Assembly (NCBI GenBank): GCA_021464525.1
Contig: JADRCO010001343.1
Coordinates: 1 to 20,109 of the forward strand
DNA: 20,109 nt
Direction of reading: 5' to 3'
Origin: Rhizophagus sp. LPA8_4_AMF
Taxonomy: Eukaryota > Glomeromycota > Glomeromycetes > Glomerales > Glomeraceae
Position 1 is the stretch's first letter, and every line of letters starts with the position of its first letter. Under the pieces are notes generated by a model. It saw only the letters and a program-made list of their open reading frames with translations, searched no databases and had not been told where the DNA came from. Below, in pieces: positions 9,306 through 18,574 of the stretch. The position numbers were made by a program, and so were the translations under genes.

Positions 9306-9526
9306 TAGCTTGGAACCGGTTCAAAAACCTTAATCCCGGTTAAACTTAATTCTAGCCGGCATTAAAATTTGACCTCCAGCAAGTATTAAGCTCCAACTTA
9401 TAGTTAATTTTTTTTCACTTGTTGAAGTGTAATTTTATTAACTTTTTTTGTTATTGAAAATGGCTATAACAGTATAACCTGCATGATCTGCATTTACCCG
9501 AATAAATTAACCGGTTCCAAGCTCTA
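9306..9526. mobile_element. MITE-like element with 15-bp terminal repeats
   Basis: AGCTTGGAACCGGTT at 9307-9321 recurs inverted at 9508-9522. The outer bases are TAG on the left and, read inverted, TAGAG on the right. TAG-starting termini are common among hAT elements, but the flanks (TCTTGGAA and ATCTCAAC) do not form a clean 8-base duplication. A nested hairpin CACTT/AAGTG lies near the middle (about 9417-9430). No coding capacity. Confidence 0.6.
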
Positions 9527-10887
9527 ATCTCAACGATTTATAGAAATTTAAAAATATAGGGTTTTTTTTGGTCAACAACTAAAGATGCGGTTAAACGATC
9601 GTACAAATATAATTCATCAAAATTAAATAAATCTTCATACCATGTTTTTATTCTTAATCAAATATATGATACTACAATAAATAATAACTTTACTAAAAAA
9701 TTAAATTTCGTATATAACGCTATCTTTTCGTATTATAAATACTGTAATAATTTATAAAAAAAAGCAATTATATATACATTAATAACGAAGACTAAATTAC
9801 TTAAATATAAAAGTAATATAAATTAAAACATTATCAAAATATATCTGATATGAAGTAATAATTTAAAAAAAAAAATAATTAATAAAAAAGAGGAAGAGGA
9901 GTGGACATATTAAAGGAATATAAAAAAAACTGTACGGATGGATAAAAAATAAAAATATTCGACCGGTCACGCATCAGAGGAAGCCCGATATACCCTCTCG
10001 AGGATACAAACGACATTCCTTCCTGAGTTTTGTGTGTAAGACAATCGCAACTGCCTGTCCAGCCATTGGTTTTGAAATTTAAGTGACTCTATAACTCGTT
10101 ATAATAGCCATGCTCTTGAACAAGAAATCGTTCACGAAGACGATTATCTAATGTCCGGAATAAAAAAAAATAATCGCCCACTCCAAGAATAAAAAATCAA
10201 AATTATGAATATTATGATATATTATGCAAGTTGAATAAACGACTTGCCTTATGATTATTCAGTCGTTATTAGATAATTTCCTTTGTTAATATGAAAATGT
10301 GAAATCAAATTATCGCCTGTGGTAACTATGGTAACTATAGTAATCTTGAAAAAATTTTATAATTATAGCCGAAATGTTCTTTTCGTTAAACAGCTTTTGC
10401 GCTACAACTATGTCAAAAATAAGCACAAAAGAAAAATATAATATTAATGCATCATAAAACATAATATTATGAAATGGGTTACGTTGTCTTTATTAATTAC
10501 TAACCAGACAAATTGCTTACGGTAGTCAGTCAAATGATAGAGCTATCAAGTTAAAATGGATGCATAAAAGTTAGTCAATAAGAAATATAATTTTGTCACT
10601 AGCATGTGACCTAGCCACATGATAGTCGCATGCCAGTGGTGACACATTTAATTCTTCCCGTGACTTTAATAATACTTGTCCGTGACATGGCTGCCAACAA
10701 ATTAGTTAGAAATAATACTTATTAAACATTGACGCATTTGCACGAAAAAGTGAGTATGAATTAAATCTAAATTTATGCAGTTTTAATTATTTTTAAAAAA
10801 CTGAAACTAAAAAAATAGTAAATCTAGAAAAACAACTATATATAAAACGGCGGTAAGAAATGACTCTTAATTAAAAAAAAAAATGTA
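9527..10887. other. Intergenic, no gene seen
   Basis: Mostly AT-rich, with a slightly GC-richer stretch at about 9960-10160 that has no sustained frame. A nested palindrome occupies 10595-10643 (GTCAC..GTGAC outside, CATGTG..CACATG inside). GCAAGT/ACTTGC near 10226-10247 forms a small stem. No RNA gene recognised. Confidence 0.45.
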
Positions 10888-11061
10888 CTCAGTGAAATAT
10901 CCGATATAATGGAACAATCCGTTCCATTAGTAAAATTTGTCAAAAATCTGTTATATCGAGAAATTCGTTATATCGAGGGTAAATTAATTATAGATTATGA
11001 TAATCAGTTCCAGAATTCAATTCCGATATATCAAGGTTCCGGTATATCGAATTTCACTGTG
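10888..11061. mobile_element. Pogo/Tigger-like MITE, 174 bp
   Basis: The left end CTCAGTGAAATATCCGATAT and the right end, read inverted CACAGTGAAATTCGATATAC, form terminal repeats of about 26 bp that both run on to GGAAC. The element is bounded by TA on both sides (10886-10887 and 11062-11063), the target duplication of Tc1/mariner-type elements, and CAGTG-type ends fit the pogo branch. Internal sub-repeats of the form TTATATCGA(G) occur at least four times. No transposase remains, so it would have moved in trans. Confidence 0.72.
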
Positions 11062-11407
11062 TACTTGTAAATTAATAATTAAAATGTCTTATAAATTAAA
11101 ACAATCGTTAAGTCATCAATTCATGAGCGTTAGCGTTATTAGGAGTGTTAAAAATGCTTCATTAGATAAATCTGAATAATATTTGAATAATTATTTGTAG
11201 CACCTGTTTAGAACATTATTGTGCTAAATAGTGTAAACAAAAAATTATTACCCGATTGCGAAGTAATCATACGAAATTTTTTTTGTATGATAAATTAAAT
11301 TCGGAAATAGTTGGACCATCTTAGACGCTATAAAAAGTCAATTTGTGCGTCAAGTCGTTCAACTCAAATTTTATACATTTTTCCTCTTATTTTTTTTAAA
11401 AAAAATC
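11062..11407. other. Short intergenic spacer
   Basis: AT-rich sequence between the pogo-like MITE and the F-box pseudogene. I see no gene; TATAAAA at about 11330-11336 could be the old promoter of the pseudogene. Confidence 0.4.
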
Positions 11408-12841
11408 ATGCCTTTACCCACTGAATGTCCTAGTAAGATACTCTATTTTCTTGATAATGTATCTTTATACAAATGTTTATTTGTTAATAGATATATAGAA
11501 ATTAAGAGAGAAAACCGTTTTTATTCCCAGAACAAGCATATTATTTTATACAAAACCAACTTTATTTGAATATGGAGAATTCATAATAAAAATTAATCAA
11601 TGATTGTTTTGTAGAACATGTCAGGATCTTGCTTGAATTATCAAATGGTAGCAGTAATACAGATTGCAGAGTTCGAAAGTTTGTTACGTATTATTATTAG
11701 AAAAAGTTCAACCTTACAGGAATTTGAAGTAAGTGCAACCCAGAAAAATTTTGTTTGCTTCTCTTTTACTAATTATGAACCTGGATTTAGATATTAAGAT
11801 CTTTAACTATATTTAATTTAGATTTAATAACTGATGTTGCAAAACGTCAAATTACCACTGAATTTTTAAAATATGGCGTCTAAATATTGTAATTGTATTG
11901 TTAGTATGGATTCCGCTTACGGCACAATTTTCCGATGGATGATTTCCCAACAGGACATTTGCCCGACAGGTTTGGCCAGAGTTATGCAGAGTTATGCATG
12001 AACACGTGATCAAACGGCCAAACGTTAGGCTATCGGGAAATGTCCTGTGGGAAAAGGTCCTTAAGTGATCAAATCCTAATAGTGTATTTACAAAGCAACA
12101 TTTAGATATATCAAATTACAACTTTTGGAGAAAATATTAATTTATCTTGATTATCTGGAAAAGTTCCTAATTTGGGATTGGAAATTACGATCAGAAACTT
12201 TAAAAGAGTTAGTACTTGATATTATAGATTTTTAATTATCATTCATATCAAAATTAAATTGTTTAGAAGTTCTCATCTTGTATTTTTATATTGTAAAGGA
12301 TTTGATCATTGTAAAGATTTATCTAAGAATAAATTGTATCTTAAAGAATTTAAGCTATGATATTGTAGTACGGGGGTATTGGTTGAAGAAATCATTAATT
12401 GTCTTTATAGTGTGTCATTATTAAATTAACTTTGAGCAATGTTACTCCAGGAGCGGTCAAAGCAGTAGAAACTTGCCCAAATATTAGTTCTTTATACATA
12501 CGATTACACCCAAAAGTATTTACTATCATTAGTCCATTAGTTAAAAACTTGGCCAATAATTTGAATGTTTATATTTTGATTTTAATGTTGAATTAGCAAC
12601 CTTCATAATTAAAGTATTATTATCCAAAGGTAATTATCCATTTTTTCAAATTAGCTTTATAATTGTTTATAAATATATAAAAGTTTATTTATTATAAATA
12701 AATAAATTTCAAAAAGTTCATAATTCTTTAAAAGCATTTGGAATACAATTTGATAAACATACTAAAGAGTCACTTGTTGCATTTAATGGATTGGATTTTT
12801 TACTTTCATTAAAATTATGCAAGAAATTTAAGAAATTTTAA
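11408..12841 (+). pseudogene. F-box/LRR-like gene, extensively decayed
   Basis: The remnant opens with ATG at 11408 and an F-box-like start: MPLPTECPSKILYFLDN, then LYKCLFVNR, ending at TGA 11569. Further blocks in changing frames follow in the order expected of a Rhizophagus F-box protein with a leucine-rich C-terminal half: RILLELSNGSSNTDCRVRKF (11623-), KSSTLQEFEV (about 11702), ITDVAKRQITTEFLKYGV (11827-11883), WDWKLRSETLKELVLDIIDF (12173-12235), SKLNCLEVLIL (about 12246), TLSNVTPGAVKAVETCPNIS (12429-, open to TAG 12596) and KAFGIQFDKHTKESL (about 12731). F-box proteins recruit substrates to SCF ubiquitin ligases. At least four frameshifts, several stops and an inserted foldback element at 11916-12065 make this non-functional. 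Family call rests on the pattern L..EC..KIL..L and the repeat-like blocks. Confidence 0.62.
11916..12065. mobile_element. Foldback element inside the F-box pseudogene
   Basis: Long imperfect inverted repeat: the left arm 11945-11977 (CAGGACATTT, GCCCGACAG, GTTTGGCC) pairs with 12016-12052 (GGCCAAAC, CTATCGGG, AAATGTCCTG). Outer ends CTTACGGCACAATTTTCC and, inverted, CTTAAGGACCTTTTCC also match. The loop holds a 10-base tandem (AGAGTTATGC twice) and a CACGTG at 12003-12008. It is CpG-rich and separates two blocks of the pseudogene, so it most likely inserted there. No target duplication was found. Confidence 0.6.
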
Positions 12842-12996
12842 CGCATTTAAATATTTTTTCTTTTTTGATTTTATAAAATTAAATATATATGTAATGTACA
12901 TTATATTCTTATTATTAGTTATAAATTATTGTGTATTTATTTATAATGAAATTGATTTTTTATTTATAAAAACTTTAAAATTGGTAATTTAAACTA

Positions 12997-13289
12997 TAAG
13001 GTGATATGAAGTTAAAAAAATTGGTTCTCTTCAAAATTTACTTTAATTTGACCGGGCTTTTTTTTTAAGAACAAAATTTTTCATCATCTGATTTTTTGAT
13101 TGATATTTTGACGTGAGAAACCATTTTATAAAATATTTATATGGACGAAAGACTTCATTAGTTTACCACGCACACGATATAACTTAGAGCAATTTTATTG
13201 GTTAAAACGTAAAAAAATAAAAATTTGGAATTCCCGTATTCCGTTCTGCCGGGATATGAGAACCAATTTTTTAACTTTATGTCACCTAA
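12997..13289. mobile_element. MITE with 33-bp terminal repeats, TA flanks
   Basis: The left arm 12997-13029 begins TAAGGTGATATGAAG and ends TTGGTTCTC. The right arm 13258-13289 is its inverted copy with three mismatches and one indel. Dinucleotide TA flanks both ends (12995-12996 and 13290-13291), as expected for a Tc1/mariner-type insertion. The 293-base body has no coding frame. The very well preserved ends suggest relatively recent activity. Confidence 0.72.
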
Positions 13290-13504
13290 TATTAAAAAGA
13301 ATCTTTCTTGCAAAAATGAATTATGTTAACATCCTGGATTTCCTTTCCTATCAATATAGGATTTAATCCCTAAATAAAAGTATTCAAATGAAATCGTTAT
13401 GAACAACAAAAATGATCATATACTGATTTAAATATTGGCTTTGACTTATTGTGCTTTTCAAAATTATGTATCCCCTATAGATCATCTGATAAAAAAATTA
13501 TTAG

Positions 13505-13563
13505 ATTACAGGATGATTACCAGATAAAAATCGGACAATGTTGTCCTGTAATCGTCCTGTAAT
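13505..13563. repeat. Small compound inverted repeat
   Basis: ATTACAGGATGATT (13505-13518) pairs with AATCGTCCTGTAAT (13550-13563) with one mismatch. Between them lies a perfect palindrome GGACAATGTTGTCC (13533-13546), and GTCCTGTAATC/T is repeated in tandem at the right. Possibly a tiny worn foldback element. The open frame starting near 13538 is not supported as a gene. Confidence 0.5.
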
Positions 13564-13801
13564 TATAATCACTCAACGTACACAGAATTCTGAAAACTGC
13601 GATAAAAAGATGGTGAATTTCAGAAATACACATGAAAAATTTGATTACATGGCTGTTAAACCGACCTTACTCCAGAATAAGAAAAAAATAAAACATTATG
13701 GTTATAATTTTTTGATTAGCAATTTTTTAATTTCATTTCATATTTTAAGAGTAAATGATTAGTAAAACAATAAATAAATACATATTATTGGTTAGGAGCA
13801 T

Positions 13802-14201
13802 AGCTATATTGTTCACAGGACCAGCGCACAAAAAAATTTTGGAAATTTATCAAAAAGATCTAAAAATTCCAGAAGTTCATTTTTTGCATCGGAACCTTAA
13901 GGAATTAATGATAATATGACTCAAGAAAATGGAAAGATTCCTGGAAATCTACAAATAGATTTAAAATTCTAGCGTTAACAAAGGATACGTCATAATGATA
14001 ATAAAAAAATGTTTTGGCAATCTGTATTAAACATACGATAAAAAATTAATGTCTTAATAAATTTCCGACATCTATAAAATTTACCAAAAATCTGCTGCGT
14101 CATGTCTGAAAAAATTCCGGGTTAAAAAATTTTCATACAATCTTTTGGAAATCCGGCAAAATTTGAATAGCATTTGTGCGCTGCACAGGACCAATATAGC
14201 T
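13802..14201. mobile_element. MITE-like element, 400 bp, two-part ends
   Basis: AGCTATATTG (13802-13811) and AGCGCACAAA (13823-13832) recur inverted at 14192-14201 and 14173-14182, both perfectly. The segment between the two matching blocks, containing CACAGGACC, has the same orientation at both ends, so it is inverted relative to the rest of the terminal repeat. Terminal similarity may extend outward to GTTAGG (13791) and TCCAAC (14207-14212). The interior carries degenerate GGAAAT(C/T) repeats and no gene. No clean target duplication. Confidence 0.6.
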
Positions 14202-14452
14202 TCCCGTCCAACAAAAATATTATCGTTCTGATGCTCGGGTTTGATCATGCATTAATTAGAGCATCATAAAGATTTATTTTACTTTCTATATATTTCATTA
14301 TGCTATTTTTAATTCACTTTATTTTTATAAGCTTTATTTAAATTTTTCCTGTAAGAATTTTCATTTACACAATATTTTTCCTACTCCACTCTATTATATC
14401 AATTATGTATAATCATGTACTATTATTATGCTTAAAAAAATATCATCTATGG

Positions 14453-14842
14453 TAGAGGTCTGCATTGACCCCTATTTACGACCTGGCCCGGCTCACACTT
14501 GAAAATTAACCAAAAGTGCCAGCCTAGTCCAGTCCGGACTTAATATACTAAGAATCCAGCCCAGCCTGGACCTGGCTGTAAAATGATTTTTATAAAAAAA
14601 TATTGGTTTTAATATTCATATATTTTAAAAATACAAAAAAATCGGCCAGCTTAATTTCGGCCAGTTTAATATCGGCCAGATTTAAGGCGATTTTAGCTAG
14701 AATTACGAAAATACGGGTTTACAGAAAAATCATGTGCCAGCCCGAGGGTGTAATTTGAAAGAAAATTTTCCAGCCCAAATCCAGATCCAGGTCCGAGCTG
14801 GATACGGGTTTCCAGGTTCTGGGTCCTGTTTGCAGGCCTCTA
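14453..14842. mobile_element. hAT-type MITE, 390 bp, 8-bp target duplication
   Basis: Termini are TAGAGGTCTGCA (14453-14464) and TGCAGGCCTCTA (14831-14842), inverted copies with one mismatch. ATCTATGG lies directly left (14445-14452) and GTCTATGG directly right (14843-14850): an 8-base duplication with one change, the hallmark of hAT transposition. TAG..GG ends followed by a CCTGGCCCGG-like subterminal region also fit hAT MITEs. The interior has proline-codon-like CCAG repeats near both ends and a 15-base triplication at 14641-14685. No transposase frame, so non-autonomous. Confidence 0.8.
14641..14685. repeat. Three tandem 15-bp units inside the hAT MITE
   Basis: The units ATCGGCCAGCTTAAT, TTCGGCCAGTTTAAT and ATCGGCCAGATTTAA are consecutive and differ by only a few bases. 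They lie at the centre of the element and account for several of the last CpG sites before the CpG-poor region. Confidence 0.75.
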
Positions 14843-14941
14843 GTCTATGGACATCTGCATGGTTTTTTTATTTAGTTGCCTGGTTAGAATTATGGATTAT
14901 TAAGTGATAAATAATGTTTCCTGATTCTATAAAATAAACTA

Positions 14942-15194
14942 CAGCCAACTCTAAGTGCACACTCTCTAAATGCATACACTATACATTTTTTCTAAATACA
15001 TCTCTTTACTTTGTTCCAAATATATAGGATCATCATATAAAATGTTTTTCACTAAATGCTCACCCTTTCTAAATGATCATTTTTTCAAATTTTCACTATG
15101 GTCCTTTAAATCCTATAAAAGGTATATTATGATACCTGATTGCAAAATATATCCCTATTTCTCCAATGAAGGTACACTTAAAGAGAGTTGACTG
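14942..15194. mobile_element. Pogo/Tigger-like MITE, 253 bp
   Basis: The left end CAGCCAACTCTAAGTGCAC and the right end, read inverted CAGTCAACTCTCTTTAAGTG, match apart from one transition and a 4-base gap. TA flanks both ends (14940-14941 and 15195-15196). CAG(T/C)CAACTCTC-type termini are characteristic of pogo/Tigger elements. Sub-terminal (T)CTAAATGCA-like repeats recur along the left half. The open frame within it (from about 14970) is only a consequence of the repeats. Confidence 0.72.
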
Positions 15195-16259
15195 TATTAT
15201 GCATAAGGTGATGGTGGAGACATTCTAACCTAAATGCCTCTTTAATTATATACTTATATCAAAACAAACAATCTATGAAATACTTTGTTTAATATCAAAT
15301 GACTTTCTGCAATAATTCATTTATTCTTATCATTTTTTAAAGGGTATAATTGTATAAATATACAAGTATAGAAGGTATAGAACTAGATTGTAATCTTATT
15401 TTAGTTCAAATAAATTATTATTTGTGTTCATTCATTAATAATATTGTATTATTGAACATAATAATTATTATATTATAGTAATTAAAGATGCTTGCTAGGA
15501 TTACCCATGGAATTAGTTGAAGATCGAACAAGCCACATGATGTATAGCATAGAAATCCCATGATAAAGGCTGTGAACCATTTTTATAATCTATCTTTAAT
15601 TTAGTTACTTATTTTATTGATTTATTATATTTAGTATTATTTAGTTTTATTATTGCTTTTGACTCATAAATATTCAATTTTAAGTATTAGTTTAATTATT
15701 CTAACATTAGTAATTGCTTTATTAGTTTAGATAAAGAAGTTTCTTGAAATTTACATAACAGTTGGATCATGGAACTTATATAAAATAGTGATAGAAAAGT
15801 TCTTACAGATAATTGTAATGAGACAGAAACAATTGATTGATTATATCAGTAGAATAGGATAATATTGTTAAGCAAGTTCTGTGAGTCATATATGTGAATA
15901 GAATAGAAATGTAAACATATATAGGGAGCAATATTTTTCTTGAATAAAATTGTTAACACCTGAGTAAATCTAACAGAGAGTTTAAATTGTTGGATTGTTG
16001 TTATTCGAATTGTCTTTGTATGATTTAATTGTTTAGTTTTTTCAGTACCATGTGTGTATTTGTTTTACTTCTTTTTTTTCGTTTCTGTTTTGTTTGATAT
16101 ACCTTGTCATAAGAAAATCTTTACATTACCTTACCAGCATTAACCCCTATTGTCATCAGAAACTATTAGTGCTTATATTCACAATTTGACTCTTTAATCA
16201 CTCTAAACCAAAAACATGATAACACTATAATGCAATCAATAAAAATTGTTCATATTTTA
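15195..16259. other. CpG-poor intergenic DNA
   Basis: No gene recognised. An inverted repeat brackets 15477-15608 (ATTAAAGAT / ATCTTTAAT, with outer AGTA / TACT); the bracketed 100 bases are less AT-rich than the flanks but match no RNA family I know. The frames elsewhere are short. Confidence 0.45.
15477..15608. repeat. Inverted-repeat-bracketed segment
   Basis: The arms are AGTA-ATTAAAGAT (15477-15489) and ATCTTTAAT-TTAGT-TACT (15592-15608), with five extra bases on the right. GATCGAAC inside slightly resembles a tRNA B box, but no A box at the right distance and no cloverleaf can be drawn. It could be an old MITE. Confidence 0.35.
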
Positions 16260-16497
16260 TTCTTTTCAGATTTATTTAAACACTAAGGCCAGAGTAGTAA
16301 AATATTTTAAAGATTCATGTTTATATCTTAAATAATTCCTTCTTTTTATATTTTATCCAAATATTAGATATATGTATTTACTTCTTAGAATTATTTAAAC
16401 ACTAGGGCTAAAATAGTAAATATTTTACAAATTTCTTAGTTTGTAATTTAAATAAATCTTTCTTTTCAAATTTTTCAATTATTAATATAAATTACCA
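16260..16497. repeat. Diverged tandem duplication, ~119 bp unit
   Basis: The stretch from TTTATTTAAACACTAAGGCC (16271) recurs from 16390 as TTATTTAAACACTAGGGC, and the similarity (AGTAAAATATTTTA.., TTAAATAA.., CTTTCTTTT..) continues along the unit. The two copies have diverged strongly, so the duplication is old. Confidence 0.55.
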
Positions 16498-16678
16498 AAA
16501 TAATAAGTACAAACCCATTTCCAATACATAAGTTAATAATGTAATTATGTAAAATTTTTATATTCATTTCAATAGCTAATTGTATTTAATTTATATTGTT
16601 GACTTTTATTTTAATATTTTTTAAATATTTTGGTCAACATAGGAACTACACCAGAGACTGGATTATATGATGCATTAG

Positions 16679-16896
16679 TTTTTTCTTGATAAACCAAAGT
16701 CTATAGAAACAATGCTTAATTTAGCCATATGCTATAGTAATGGAGAAGGGACAGAAAAGAATTATAAAGAGCCTTTAATTAGTATCAAAAAGCAGCAGAA
16801 ATTGGTGACCAAGAAGAAATGTTTAGTTTAGCCAAATGCTATGAAAATGGAAAAGAACAAAAAGAATTTAGAAAAATCTTTTCATTGCATCAATAA
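16679..16896 (+). pseudogene. Sel1-like repeat fragment, frameshifted
   Basis: The frame open from 16679 encodes TMLNLAICYSNGEGTEKNYK. After a shift within about 16775-16783 the other frame gives YQKAAEIGDQEEMFSLAKCY and ENGKEQKEF, stopping at TAA 16894. These are two successive Sel1-like (SLR/TPR-type) units with the usual A..LG.CY..G.G..K and YQKAAE.G motifs. Such repeats mediate protein contacts, in this lineage often behind a kinase domain, but I see no kinase here. One more block (VAESNNISFRN) continues after the stop. Only about two units remain, so it is a fragment of a dead gene. Confidence 0.72.
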
Positions 16897-16979
16897 GTTG
16901 CAGAAAGTAACAACATTAGTTTTAGAAATGTTTTTCAAGAATCAGTAATTATTTTATTTTATTACTATTTTAAATTCTG

Positions 16980-17098
16980 ATGCCTTAGGCTTTTCCATTT
17001 CATTTTTCGTTTTTGGTCTCATTTCCTTTTCCTTTCCCTTGGCCTTGATTTTGGTGATTCTTATTTCTTTCATTTATTTTGTTTTTGACCTTCATAAA
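16980..17098. repeat. Pyrimidine-rich tract
   Basis: A T/C-dominated stretch with repeated TTTTC, CCTTTTCC and GGTCTC-like words (purine-rich on the minus strand). It may be simple-sequence DNA. A lysine-rich reading on the minus strand lacks a start and is not called. Confidence 0.4.
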
Positions 17099-18142
17099 AA
17101 TGTAAAATTTAAATCTTTTGCAGGTTGTTAATAATCAAATAAAATAATAATATCGAAAAATTGACCTGTCAAAGGATTTTGTAGTGTGCATGAATAGCGT
17201 GATATAACGGGTTGCGGATAAATTAAATTATAAATCACTATTAAAAATATTTAGCCAATCAATTTTAATTTGAGGATCATGTGATAGGATTACAACTTCT
17301 CATATTATCATAAGCTTAGTTTTGTGGCTATGGAAGTGGCTTTTTATAAACAATTTTCAGCTTTAAAGGATATAACTTTAATTGGTATTATTACGTGTTG
17401 TATTTTTATTCATATTTGGCTAGAAAATTTAATTATAAATAAGCCTCAAATTCATGATCCCCTTTAATTTTCTTTTTTTCCTTTTTTTTTCAAAAATATC
17501 ATTTCAATTATAATATTACAACTTATTATGTTATAAGACAACTTAAACACTTAATTAATTTTTTGAAAACAATAAAATGAACTTAGAAATTTGCACTAAA
17601 TAACCTTCTTTTTATTACAACTACTTATGAAATATTTTAATAATCTCTATTTAAATTGCAAATTTTCTGTATTCTATATAAAAAAAAAAAAATTTAAATG
17701 CTAAAGGATATTTCAAAAGTATTCAATAACAATTTAAACAAGTACCACGAAATTATTTATACATCAAATTATTAAATCACATAAATAAAAATTGGTTAAT
17801 TTATATTCCTTTACTTCGGAAGTACAAAAAAACAATATTTTTATTATTGACCTTCCAACAAAACAAGATTGACACATTTTAAAGATAATTAAATGAAAGA
17901 TTATAATAATGCGATAAACATTAATGAAAACTTCATCCTAAATCTCATATAAGAATAATTAAGCAACATGTAATGCAAGTCAGATAAAAAGAAGCTTTAA
18001 TTAAAGATAGAACATTTACATTAATTTTTAAATCCACAACACACTAGTTGGTTTATTTTCTCAAACCTACTTGATTTCAGCACACATGATCAAATATAAT
18101 TATATTAAATTTGTATAGTGCTTTATATAAATTATATTAAAA
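17099..18142. other. CpG-poor AT-rich DNA, no gene seen
   Basis: Frames are short throughout. The right end may include a fully decayed upstream part of the hAT transposase relic, but I could align nothing with confidence. Confidence 0.4.
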
Positions 18143-18470
18143 ATATCCCAGGAGAAAACAAGTTTTACAACAGATATTTGGACTTTCTTCAAAAAATGAA
18201 AGTTTTTGGGAAACTATACATTATATAGATGAAGACTAGATATTAAAAATACAACAATTTAAACATATTTAAATTAAAGCTAAGCAAGTAATCTCTGATG
18301 AAATTTACAAAGTACTTTTAAAATTTGGCTTATAAACTAGAAGATAATAACTAGTTTATCACTTGGTGATGAAAATTGTCCATATTCTAGGTATAATAAT
18401 ATTTTCTCAAAAGAATTTTCCATTCAAATATCCTTTTATTTTACAAAAATATTTGATAAAACTAAAGAAT
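18143..18470 (+). mobile_element. hAT-superfamily transposase relic
   Basis: Block 1 (18143-18187) reads ISQEKTSFTTDIWTF. After a one-base shift near 18186 the next frame reads SSKNESFWETIHYIDED before TAG at 18240. This order, (S/T)(L/F)TTD.W(T/S)S, N..F...T.HYID..W, is the start of the catalytic core of hAT (ZBED/hobo/Ac) transposases, where the D of TTD is a catalytic residue. A further block, ISDEIYKVLLKFGL at 18291-18332, fits the next helix, and SLSLGDENCPYSRYNNIFSK from 18353 the position of the SLTTDN motif, here lacking a TTD aspartate. Multiple stops and shifts make it dead. Only about 110 of some 600 residues can be seen. Confidence 0.55.
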
Positions 18471-18574
18471 GCAAATCTAAATAATTTGGCTACATACCAA
18501 TATTTATTATATTTTTTATAATTTATAATTTATATGATGTAGGCTAACAATATTTACAACTGGAAATATATTGA

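Noticed and set aside
13538-13762. 74-residue plus-strand open frame
   Set aside because: Begins inside a compound inverted repeat, has no family resemblance and no promoter; likely chance.
14970-15191. 73-residue plus-strand open frame
   Set aside because: Lies entirely within the pogo-like MITE and reflects its sub-terminal repeats.
15480-15600. tRNA, tRNA-derived SINE or snRNA
   Set aside because: GATCGAAC resembles a B box, but no A box at proper spacing and no cloverleaf or Sm site can be drawn.
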